NCBI RefSeq assembly: GCF_026242045.1
Contig: NZ_JAPJDO010000034.1
Span: 1 to 57,130 of the forward strand
Reading direction: 5' to 3'
Length of the DNA: 57,130 bases
Origin: Mycobacterium pinniadriaticum
Lineage (GTDB): Bacteria > Actinomycetota > Actinomycetes > Mycobacteriales > Mycobacteriaceae
The stretch's first letter is position 1, and each line of letters opens with the position of its first letter. This document shows positions 24,793 to 32,610 of this stretch, in pieces. The notes under the pieces are model-generated. The model had not been told where the DNA came from, made no database searches, and was given only the letters and a program-made list of their open reading frames with translations. The translations under genes and the position numbers were made by a program.

Positions 24793-25772
24793 CGCTGCTA
24801 CTCAGCGACGCCGACGTGCGTGTCACAGCTGACATGCCCCGGCTCGTCGATGCCGTCGAAACGGTGCTGCGCGAGGAGCACGACGGGCTGATCACCATGC
24901 CGCCGCGGGTCAACGTGGCCAGTGACGGCACCGTCCTGCGGTTGATGCCGGCCCATTTGGCGGGTAGCAATCTCATGGGCTACAAGTCATTCCACGGTTC
25001 ATTGGCCAAGGGCGTCCGGTATCTGATCGTGCTGATGCGCGCGGATGACGGCGATATCCTGGCCTTGGTCGACGCGGCTCTTCTCACCGGACTCCGCACC
25101 GGAGCAACCAGTGCAGTCGCGACTCGCCACCTGACTCACCCAGGTTCCGCCGACGTCGCCGTCATCGGCTCCGGCCTGGAGGCGGAGACCAATCTCGCCG
25201 GCGTCGCCGCCGTGCGGCCGGTCCAACGGGTGCGCGTGTTCAGTCCGAATCCACAGCGCCGAGCCGCCTTTGCCGGTCGAGCCGGTGCGTCGCTCGGAGT
25301 GGAAGCGGTCGCTACGGCGACCGCTCAGGAGGCCGTCACCGGTGCCGACATCGTCATCGTGGCGACCAACACCGGACCGCACGGCCCGGTCGCCTACCGG
25401 GGAGCTTGGATCGAGCCCGGTCAGCACATCGTTTCGGTGGGCGCCACCAGCCCGTTCCTCCGCGAACTCGACGAAGAGTGCTTCGACCGCCTCGAGCACG
25501 TGGTATTCGATGCATCCCCTACGCAGGTCTTCGAAGAGTCCGGCGACCTGATCGCACTGACCGACGCTTCGCGCAGCAGGCTCGCCGGCGCCAGCGTGCT
25601 TTCCGAGGTGGTGGCTCACGGGTTCGACCGCGGTGCCGACGCGGTGACGTTGTTCAAGTCGGTCGGCACCGCGGCGCAGGACCTCGCGGCGGCGAAGGTC
25701 GTCTACGACACAGCCGTCCAGCGCGGGATCGGTCGTGAGATCGGTGTGCTCGCTGACGTCAAACAGTTCTGA
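24789..25772 (+). CDS. ornithine cyclodeaminase / mu-crystallin family protein
   Basis: 327 aa; GTG start overlaps the cyclase stop (GTGA). The Rossmann motif VAVIGSGLEAETNLAGV and conserved early parts (MPPRVNV, MGYKSFHG, LTGLRTGATSAVATRHL) place it in the family. Members include ornithine cyclodeaminase, alanine dehydrogenase and ketimine reductases, so an NAD(P)H imine or amino-acid reaction is possible. In this degradative setting the substrate is unknown. Confidence 0.88.
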   Translation: MTLLLSDADVRVTADMPRLVDAVETVLREEHDGLITMPPRVNVASDGTVLRLMPAHLAGSNLMGYKSFHGSLAKGVRYLIVLMRADDGDILALVDAALLTGLRTGATSAVATRHLTHPGSADVAVIGSGLEAETNLAGVAAVRPVQRVRVFSPNPQRRAAFAGRAGASLGVEAVATATAQEAVTGADIVIVATNTGPHGPVAYRGAWIEPGQHIVSVGATSPFLRELDEECFDRLEHVVFDASPTQVFEESGDLIALTDASRSRLAGASVLSEVVAHGFDRGADAVTLFKSVGTAAQDLAAAKVVYDTAVQRGIGREIGVLADVKQF

Positions 25773-25806
25773 ACGGTCGCCGGGACACCCCAGATGAGAG
25801 GAAACA

Positions 25807-26823
25807 ATGGCACTTCCGTACACCCGTGGTGAGGCCCGGGACTGGGCGCGTGAGCGGATGCGTGGGGTGGCGAACACGATGATCGCCTCGTACACCAGCG
25901 ATCTCAGCGATATCAACGAGCGCGGGATCCGCCACGACGTCAGGCTCGAGATCGAGCAGGGGTTCATGGGCTTCCTGGCGACGGCCGAGACTGCGCTCTC
26001 CCCCGACGAGTATGTCCGGTTCGTGTCAACGGCCGTCGACGAAGCCGCCGGCAAGGCGATGGTCATCTACCACGCCAGCTTCGATACGCTCGAGCAGAAC
26101 ATCGCGATGGCGCGCCGCTGCGCCGATGCCGGAGCCGAACTCGCGCTGCTGTCCTATCCGCCGAATTTCTATCCTGGCTCGGAAGCCGATATCGAGGGCT
26201 ACACCCGGGCGTTCTGCGACACCGTGGACATGGCGGTGATGCTGTTTCCGGTGCCCCTCTGGGGATTCGAACGCATCCATCCAGCCTCGCTGTCGATCGA
26301 ACTGATGGAGCGATTGGTCGACAGCTGCCCCACCGTAGTGGCGGTCAAGGCCGAGGGTGGCCATCCGGCGATCGGCGGCTTCGTCGAAGCGTGGGAGCGC
26401 CTGAACGATCGCGTGGTGGTCAGCGAGCCGATCGAATCGGTCGCCATGGCGCTTGCACAACTGGTTCCGCTGCAGTTCAGTGGCACCTCGAACCAGGAGT
26501 ACTACGGCGCCGCCGTGCCGAAGATGTTCGACCTCATCCGCAACGACCAGCATGCCGAGGCGATGTCGATCTACTGGCAGATTCATCCCGCCCGGAAGGC
26601 CAACGCCAAGCTGACGACCATCGGAGGAATGAACACCGTTCACCGGATGGCATGGAAATACCAAGCCTGGCTGTCTGGTTACAACGGCGGCCCCTTGCGC
26701 ATGCCGACCGGTCGGCTGCTCTATGACCAGATGACGATGCTGCGCGGCGCCTTGCAGTCCACCGGCCTACCAGTCACCGAGGACTCCGATGACACCTTCT
26801 TCGTCGGCCGCAATCCAGCGTGA
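25807..26823 (+). CDS. DapA/NAL-family aldolase-like protein
   Basis: 338 aa; ATG at 25807 with GAGAGGAAAC upstream. Class I aldolase barrel of the dihydrodipicolinate synthase family: the likely Schiff-base lysine is Lys181 in VVAVKAEGG, preceded by LLSYPPNFYPGSEADI. Members catalyse aldol additions/cleavages or dehydrations on pyruvate-like substrates. It follows the cyclodeaminase-like gene by 34 bp. A distant paralogue with a hydratase-aldolase-like GTTGECGTLT motif lies at 52594-53568. Confidence 0.88.
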   Translation: MALPYTRGEARDWARERMRGVANTMIASYTSDLSDINERGIRHDVRLEIEQGFMGFLATAETALSPDEYVRFVSTAVDEAAGKAMVIYHASFDTLEQNIAMARRCADAGAELALLSYPPNFYPGSEADIEGYTRAFCDTVDMAVMLFPVPLWGFERIHPASLSIELMERLVDSCPTVVAVKAEGGHPAIGGFVEAWERLNDRVVVSEPIESVAMALAQLVPLQFSGTSNQEYYGAAVPKMFDLIRNDQHAEAMSIYWQIHPARKANAKLTTIGGMNTVHRMAWKYQAWLSGYNGGPLRMPTGRLLYDQMTMLRGALQSTGLPVTEDSDDTFFVGRNPA

Positions 26824-26842
26824 GTGCGCCGCCCGAATCAAT

Positions 26843-27580
26843 TCACCCGAGAGTTGTTGGGCCAGACCAATATTCCTGTGCGCGAAGACTGTCGACGGTC
26901 ACCTTCGCGCACGCTTGCAGATGTGCCTCAGCCGAGCTCGCCGCCGCTTCGCCATCACGGGCCTCGAGCAGGTCGAGTATCTGTTCGCGGTACATCGACT
27001 CGTTGGCCGCCCAATCCGGTGCACTCGTGTAGAAGTCGTTGGGCAGCGACAGCCACAGATAGCGCAGAGTCAGCAGCAACCGATTGGAGCTGCCCGCTTC
27101 ATTGATCGTTCGCAGGAAACGATGATTCAGGTCTTGACATTCGGAATCGTCACGGGTGGCCGCTATCTCGGCGTTCAGTCTCCGCAGCTCGGCGAGTTCG
27201 GCATCGGACAGTCGGTCGGCGGCCCGCCTGGCGGCCACCGCGAACAACAGACCCACCACTTCGAAATGGTCCTCGATGTCCTCCACCGACAGCTGCACCA
27301 CGTAGGCCCCCCGCCGCGGGATCGCGACGACGAATCCCTTGGCGGTCAACTCGATCAGTGCCTCCCGAATCGGAAGTCGGCTACTTCCGAGCTCACCAGC
27401 GATCTCGTCCTGTTCGATCTTGGCGCCCGGCCTCAGCACTCGCGAGGCGATCGCCTCACGGATGAACTCCACCGCCATGTCCTTGAGGCTCGGGGTATAG
27501 CGCGGGTGCGAGCGCCCGGAGCGGTACGTCCCCCCATATGTGGGGGTCGACGTTCTCGGGTAACCGGGTGGTTGTGCCAC
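26843..27580 (-). CDS. GntR family, FCD-domain transcriptional regulator
   Basis: 245 aa; GTG at 27580 with GGAGG upstream. Winged helix: SLKDMAVEFIREAI, EQDEIAGELGSSRLPIREAL, PRRGAYV; then an FCD domain starting EDIEDHFEVVGLLFAV. The RLPIREALIELTAKGFV segment is identical to the regulator at 2316-3062. Divergent from the tandem aldehyde dehydrogenases, which it probably controls, and convergent with the aldolase gene at 20 bp. The 5' end of the gene contains a CCCCCA-TATG-TGGGGG hairpin (27531-27546). Confidence 0.92.
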   Translation of the reverse strand: MAQPPGYPRTSTPTYGGTYRSGRSHPRYTPSLKDMAVEFIREAIASRVLRPGAKIEQDEIAGELGSSRLPIREALIELTAKGFVVAIPRRGAYVVQLSVEDIEDHFEVVGLLFAVAARRAADRLSDAELAELRRLNAEIAATRDDSECQDLNHRFLRTINEAGSSNRLLLTLRYLWLSLPNDFYTSAPDWAANESMYREQILDLLEARDGEAAASSAEAHLQACAKVTVDSLRAQEYWSGPTTLG

Positions 27581-27957
27581 GCTGCCTCCGCGTCCTCAGG
27601 GTCCGCTCGCCGCAGCTGCGGGTCGGCAGCGCAGTGGCAGATTAGATACTGTAGCCAGACGCTACTGCCACCGCCCAGTTCGTGGACGGCTACGCGACCC
27701 GAGACGGTCGTGAACCTTCCGAGTGGCGCATCGCGACTTGGTTCGCTCATCACTGCACGTTGCCGGGCATTTCACGGACCCAGACTTCCCGAGAACGCTG
27801 CAATCGCGACGAAAACAGTTCGCGGGTGTCGGCCGGCTTCGAAGTATTTCTAGACCGCCGTAGGATTTCTGATAAAGTATTTCATCTATCTCGGTAGTGA
27901 CGAACACCACGTCCCCGAAGCCTCGATTACCGCTTTCTCAAGGAGGATCTGACCCGG
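27581..27957. other. 377-bp divergent promoter region, no gene
   Basis: Between the GntR gene (-) and the ALDH operon (+). Holds TAGATACT near 27643-27650 and a direct repeat of AAGTATTTC (27842-27850 and 27875-27883). I see no supported coding sequence. Confidence 0.7.
27842..27890. promoter_or_regulatory. direct repeats AAGTATTTC upstream of the ALDH operon
   Basis: Two copies of AAGTATTTC start 33 bp apart (about three helical turns), the second continuing as ATCTATC. They lie 68-116 bp before the first ALDH start. The second copy resembles TATATTTCATTGCTC at 13636-13650. Confidence 0.45.
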
Positions 27958-29403
27958 ATGAGCGTGACAGCGCACATGACGATCGGCGGCAAGGCGGTCT
28001 TCGCCGATGAGACGGTCAGCGTGGCGAACCCGGCCCGTTTGAGTACAGAAGTCGGCAGATATCCCGCAGGCACCGTCGAACATGCCGAGATGGCGGTCGA
28101 GGCGGCATCCGCTGCATTTCCACAGTGGCGGTCTACTCCCGTCGAGGAACGGGCAGCGCTGTTGGTCAAAGCCGGAGCGCTGATCGCCGATGCCCGGCCG
28201 GAGTGGGTCGAACTGCTGACCGCCGAGAACGGCAAACCCCTTGGCGAGTCGGTGGTCGAGATCGCGATGGGTGGACACGCGATCGTCACCTACGGGTCGC
28301 ACCCCGAATGGGTTGGCGACCGCGTCGTGGACGACGAGCAGGGCCGCATGGTCGTACGCCGCCAGCCCCTTGGGGTATGCGTCGGGATCGTTCCGTGGAA
28401 CTCCCCAATGATTCTGTCCAGTCTCAAGATTGGACCGGCATTGCTGGCCGGCAACACCTTGGTGATCAAGGTTCCCGAGTTTGGCCCGCTGACGACGATG
28501 CAGGCGCTGGCCGAAATCGCTGCCCTTCTTCCGCCGGGCGTGCTCAATGTCGTATCGGGATTGGGTCCCGAGGTCGGTCGGGCGCTGGTCACTCATCCCA
28601 AGGTGCGCAAGGTGGCGTTCACCGGCAGCACCGAGACCGGCCGCCTCATCATGGCCGACGCTGCCGGCCACCTGGCCCGACTCACCTTGGAACTCGGCGG
28701 GAATGACGCGGCGGTCCTGCTCGACGATGTCGATCTCTCCGAGGCGACGATTGCCCGTTTGGTCACCGGCACCTTCTTGGACGCCGGCCAGATCTGCATC
28801 GACATCAAGCGGCTCTATGTCCACGACAGCCGCTACGACGAGCTGGTCGACAAATTGCGGACAGCGGTCGATCAGCTCGTGGTCGGGGACGGAGCGCGAC
28901 CCGAGGTGACCATGGGCCCGATCAACAACTCCCGGCAATACGAGAAGGTGACCAAGCTTCTCGCCGAAACGAAGGAGGCGGGGGCCGACTGTTTGCAGCT
29001 GGGCACTTATGCCGAGGGCACCGACGTCGACAACGGGTACTTCATGCTCCCCCACCTGGTCCTCAACCCACCGGACGACATGAGCATCGTCGCTAACGAA
29101 CAGATGTCACCCATCCTGCCGATCATGAAGTTCTCGTCCGACGAGGAAGCGCTCGCACGCGCGAATTCCACCGAGTATGGGTTGGGCGCCTCGGTGTGGT
29201 CGGCCGATGAGCAGCGCGCCTTCGCCATCGCCGACCGGATGGAAGCCGGTATGACCTTCATCAACGGACACAGCCTCGGGGCTCTGCACCCAGCCACTCC
29301 GGCCGGCGGCACGAAGCAGAGTGGTTGTGGCTACGAAATCTCCGCCGAAGCGGTCGACGGCTACATCCAGCTGCAGTCGATCACGACCAAGACCTACGCC
29401 TGA
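27958..29403 (+). CDS. aldehyde dehydrogenase, tandem copy 1
   Basis: 481 aa; ATG with AAGGAGGAT 9 bp upstream. Cofactor site PWNSPMILSSLKIG, Glu in LELGGNDAAV, catalytic Cys in AGQICIDIKRLYV. NAD(P)-dependent oxidation of an aldehyde to its acid is expected. The downstream gene starting 13 bp later is a recent-looking paralogue (both contain LNVVSGLGPEVG, SRYDELVDKLR and LPHLVLNPPDD). Substrate unknown. Confidence 0.94.
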   Translation: MSVTAHMTIGGKAVFADETVSVANPARLSTEVGRYPAGTVEHAEMAVEAASAAFPQWRSTPVEERAALLVKAGALIADARPEWVELLTAENGKPLGESVVEIAMGGHAIVTYGSHPEWVGDRVVDDEQGRMVVRRQPLGVCVGIVPWNSPMILSSLKIGPALLAGNTLVIKVPEFGPLTTMQALAEIAALLPPGVLNVVSGLGPEVGRALVTHPKVRKVAFTGSTETGRLIMADAAGHLARLTLELGGNDAAVLLDDVDLSEATIARLVTGTFLDAGQICIDIKRLYVHDSRYDELVDKLRTAVDQLVVGDGARPEVTMGPINNSRQYEKVTKLLAETKEAGADCLQLGTYAEGTDVDNGYFMLPHLVLNPPDDMSIVANEQMSPILPIMKFSSDEEALARANSTEYGLGASVWSADEQRAFAIADRMEAGMTFINGHSLGALHPATPAGGTKQSGCGYEISAEAVDGYIQLQSITTKTYA

Positions 29404-29416
29404 AAGAGGGAATGAC

Positions 29417-30868
29417 GTGCCCATTGAAGCGACGATGACGATCGGTGGCAAACCTGCCACCAGCGATGCCTGGATCGATGTCCGTAATCCCGCGAATCTC
29501 ACGACGATAGTCGGACGCTACCCCAACGGCACGGCCGCGCACGCGGCGCAGGCTGTTTCTGCGGCATCCGACGCGTTCCCGGCATGGCGGGAGACCCCGG
29601 CCACCGAACGCGGCGCACTGCTGATCCAGGCCGCGGGGGTCGCCGGGCAACGTAGCAACGAGCTTGCGCCCGTTCTGACGGCCGAGAACGGCAAGATCCT
29701 CATGGAGTCGTTCATCGACTTCGGGATCGCGGCGATGTCGCTGAGTTACTTTGCGCCGCACCCGGAGTGGCTCGACGAGAAAGTGCTCGACGATGAGAAT
29801 CGCCGGCTGCGCGTGCAGAAGCACCCCTACGGAGTGGTGGTAGCGATCGTGCCGTGGAACTTCCCGGTTGGGCTCGCGTGCGCCAAGATCGGCCCGGCGC
29901 TGATGGCCGGCAACACCGTGGTGGTCAAGGTGCCTGAGTTCGCCCCCCTTGCCACGTTGGAAACCCTGGGCGCAATAGCCGCGGTCTTTCCGCCTGGTGT
30001 GCTCAACGTCGTATCGGGATTGGGCCCGGAAGTGGGTTCGGCGCTTGTCCGGGACCGGCGGGTGCGCAAGGTCGCGTTCGTGGGCAGTACCGAAACCGGG
30101 AAAGCGGTGATGGCCGATGCCGCGTCGCATTTGGCGAATGTCACGCTGGAACTCGGAGGCAACGATGCGGCCCTGGTCCTCGATGACGCCGAGCTCGATG
30201 AGCAGGCGATCACGCGGCTGACCAATGGTGCGTTTGCCGCGGCGGGCCAGATCTGCTTCGCCATCAAGCGACTCTTCGTGCACGAATCGCGCTACGACGA
30301 GCTCGTAGACAAGCTGCGCGCCGCCCTCACTCGGATGGTCGTCGGCGACGGCACCCGCCCCGATGTGACCATGGGACCGCTGAACAACGAACGCCAGTTC
30401 AACAAAGTCAGCGAATTGCTGGCAGCGACAAAGGAAGCCGGCCTGGACGTGGTCGAGTTGGGCTCCTACGCCGAAGGCACCGACCCTGCCAACGGCTACT
30501 TCATGCTGCCCCATCTCGTACTGAACCCGCCGGACGACGCGACTGTGGTGAGTTGCGAACAGATGGGCCCCATCTTGCCGATCATGAAGTTCAGCGACGT
30601 CGACGAAGCGGTGCGCCGTGCCAACGACAGCCCGTACGGCCTCGCGAGTTCGGTCTGGTCCCGGGACGAGGACAGAGCGTTCGCGGTGGGCTCGCGTCTG
30701 GAAGCGGGAGCGACGTTCGTCAATAGCCACAACCTGGGCAGCATGGACGTCGACGGCCCGTTTGGAGGCTACAAAGAGAGTGGCATCGGCCGGGAATTCG
30801 GCGGCGAAGCCGGCTTGAACGCATACATGCAGATCAAGACGATCAACAACACGTGTATGGGCATCTGA
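29417..30868 (+). CDS. aldehyde dehydrogenase, tandem copy 2
   Basis: 483 aa from the GTG at 29417 (AGAGGGAA 6 bp upstream; the frame overlaps the previous gene but starts there lack ribosome sites). PWNFPVGLACAKIG, LELGGNDAAL and catalytic Cys in AGQICFAIKRLFV are intact. Both copies keep full active sites, so they may differ in substrate or stereochemistry rather than one being a relic. Followed by a 445-bp gap. Confidence 0.93.
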   Translation: MPIEATMTIGGKPATSDAWIDVRNPANLTTIVGRYPNGTAAHAAQAVSAASDAFPAWRETPATERGALLIQAAGVAGQRSNELAPVLTAENGKILMESFIDFGIAAMSLSYFAPHPEWLDEKVLDDENRRLRVQKHPYGVVVAIVPWNFPVGLACAKIGPALMAGNTVVVKVPEFAPLATLETLGAIAAVFPPGVLNVVSGLGPEVGSALVRDRRVRKVAFVGSTETGKAVMADAASHLANVTLELGGNDAALVLDDAELDEQAITRLTNGAFAAAGQICFAIKRLFVHESRYDELVDKLRAALTRMVVGDGTRPDVTMGPLNNERQFNKVSELLAATKEAGLDVVELGSYAEGTDPANGYFMLPHLVLNPPDDATVVSCEQMGPILPIMKFSDVDEAVRRANDSPYGLASSVWSRDEDRAFAVGSRLEAGATFVNSHNLGSMDVDGPFGGYKESGIGREFGGEAGLNAYMQIKTINNTCMGI

Positions 30869-31313
30869 CTCGAACGCCCCGAACGGCGCACCGCCAGCAT
30901 CGCTGCGGGCACCAGTCCGTCGTCTGCGGCGACGAGGGACCAGGAAGGACCGCGGGCTGATCTGCCCGGGGACGGCCGAATCGCGTCGTGGCCAACGATG
31001 CAACTGGTCATCGATCCGGACACGCGCCCGCGAGATCTCGGACGGCCGGGCCGTGCCTGCCCGCTCACGGCCAGGTCCGGTATCGTCCTGGAACGCACGG
31101 AACACACGCGTCTGAGTCCTCCGCCAACAAGGTGTCGGACGGAAGGCGTTGGGCAAAGCAGCGGTGCGCAGGCCTTTCGGTCACATCCTCGCTCCCGCCG
31201 TCGGCAGCCGATCGGACACCGACGGAACCCGACCGGCAAATCACGCGCATCCGGCGGCTCTTCGGGATAATTTGATCGATGTCGAACAGTCTCACGTCAG
31301 CGATCGGAGATCC
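30869..31313. other. 445-bp intergenic region, no gene
   Basis: Between the second ALDH and the enoyl-CoA hydratase. Open frames on both strands are Arg-rich, without family features. It probably holds a terminator and the hydratase promoter, but I see no clear hairpin or -35/-10 pair. Confidence 0.6.
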
Positions 31314-32108
31314 ATGAAGCAGAACCACCGCGAAGTCGTCGTGGAGGAAGTCTCACCGTGGGTCCGTCTGGTCACTCTCAATCTGCCCAAGCTCCGGAAC
31401 GCGATGACCGAACAGATGACCACGACCTGGCGCGAAGTCATCGCGGCGATCGGCATAGACAAGGATGTTCGATCGGTCGTAGTGACAGGTGCCGGGACCT
31501 CCTTCTGTTCGGGCGCCGATCTGTCGTTTCTCGGCCAGGGCGGCGACGACCACCTCACCCCGGATGCATTGCGGGACAAGATGGTGCCGTTCTACGACGC
31601 TTGGCTGATGGCGCACCGGCTGCCTGTTCCGGTCATTGCGGCCGTGAACGGGCCGGCCATCGGCGCAGGCCTGTGCCTGGCGCTGTCGTGCGATCTGCGG
31701 TACGCAGCCCGGCCCGCGGTGTTCAGCGCACCGTTCAACTCGCTGGGAACCCACGGCGGCATGGGGGTGAACTATCTTCTTCCAGAGGTCGTCGGCAAAG
31801 CTCGCGCTCGTGAAATGCTCTACACGGGCCGACTCCTTGATGCCGAAGTGGCGCTCGATTGGGGTCTGGTGAGCGATGTCGTCGATGACGTCGTCGAGCA
31901 CAGCCTCGAGATCGCGGGCCGCATCGCCGCTGCCGCTCCGATCGCCACGCGGCTTACCAAGGTCGGCCTCGAGCATGCCGGCGACGGTCTGGAGGCGAGC
32001 TTGCGCTGGGAAGCGCTGGCACAGCCGGTGACCATGGCGACCGAGGACCTGCAGGAAGGCATCCGCGCGCGACGAGAACATCGCCCAGCACAGTTCAAGG
32101 GCCGGTGA
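31314..32108 (+). CDS. enoyl-CoA hydratase/isomerase family protein
   Basis: 264 aa from the ATG at 31314 (CGGAGA upstream). Crotonase fold: oxyanion-hole segments SFCSGADLSFLG and AVNGPAIGAGLCLALSCDLRYAA, then PFNSLGTHGGMGVNYLLPEVVG. The second catalytic acid of classical hydratases (Glu in the P-E motif) is replaced: LGTHGGMG is seen where PELGLIPG usually is, so the exact reaction (hydration, isomerisation, hydrolysis) is open. Followed by an ArsR regulator. Confidence 0.9.
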   Translation: MKQNHREVVVEEVSPWVRLVTLNLPKLRNAMTEQMTTTWREVIAAIGIDKDVRSVVVTGAGTSFCSGADLSFLGQGGDDHLTPDALRDKMVPFYDAWLMAHRLPVPVIAAVNGPAIGAGLCLALSCDLRYAARPAVFSAPFNSLGTHGGMGVNYLLPEVVGKARAREMLYTGRLLDAEVALDWGLVSDVVDDVVEHSLEIAGRIAAAAPIATRLTKVGLEHAGDGLEASLRWEALAQPVTMATEDLQEGIRARREHRPAQFKGR

Positions 32109-32172
32109 CTGATTCGATGCATCGAAGCCCTGCTACCGACGACCGGGAACTTTGTGGAGTAAGTTCGACGTT

Positions 32173-32601
32173 GTGCCAGCATCGAGCGCAGTCCGGACCG
32201 ATCCCGTGAAACGGCCGCGTCGCACGAACACAACGGCCGCCGAGGTGATGAAGGCGCTGAGCGATCCCACCCGGTGGGAGATCGTCCGGCAGATAGCCGA
32301 GACGGACGACCTGCCCTGCGCGACACTGGAGTCAACGCTGCCGCTGTCGAAGCCAACGATCTCCTACCACACCAACATCCTGCTCAAAGCCGGTCTGATA
32401 ACCGCCCGCAAAGCGGGCCGCAACTTCTTCTATTCCTTGAATCGTGCCGCGCTAGAGGAGGTCGTGAGCGAGGTGCGGGCATTGGCACCCCTGACTCGGC
32501 AGGTGCAACAGAGCCGCGGCAACCACTCGTCATCGTCGCGGCGGCGCAGGAACGGTGAGGCGGTACCTGCCCGGCAGGACGACGTTCTGCTCACCTGGTG
32601 A
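32173..32601 (+). CDS. ArsR-family helix-turn-helix regulator
   Basis: About 142 aa from a GTG at 32173 (GGAG 13 bp upstream; a TTG at 32152 is an alternative). Winged helix: VMKALSDPTRWEIVRQIAE, LPLSKPTISYHTNILLKAGLI, then KAGRNFFYSLN. No metal-binding Cys-x-Cys motif is seen in the helix, so it may sense an organic ligand. The basic C-terminal tail (SSSRRRRN) is disordered. It ends 9 bp before the convergent CoA synthetase gene. Confidence 0.85.
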   Translation: MPASSAVRTDPVKRPRRTNTTAAEVMKALSDPTRWEIVRQIAETDDLPCATLESTLPLSKPTISYHTNILLKAGLITARKAGRNFFYSLNRAALEEVVSEVRALAPLTRQVQQSRGNHSSSSRRRRNGEAVPARQDDVLLTW

Positions 32602-32610
32602 TCACGTCCT

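Noticed and set aside
27531..27546. CCCCCA-TATG-TGGGGG hairpin as a regulatory site
   Set aside because: It lies inside the 5' coding part of the GntR gene and is short; a role in translation is possible but unsupported.
29381..31156. 591-aa open frame on the minus strand
   Set aside because: Antisense to the second aldehyde dehydrogenase; long frames on the opposite strand are common in high-GC DNA and no motif is visible.
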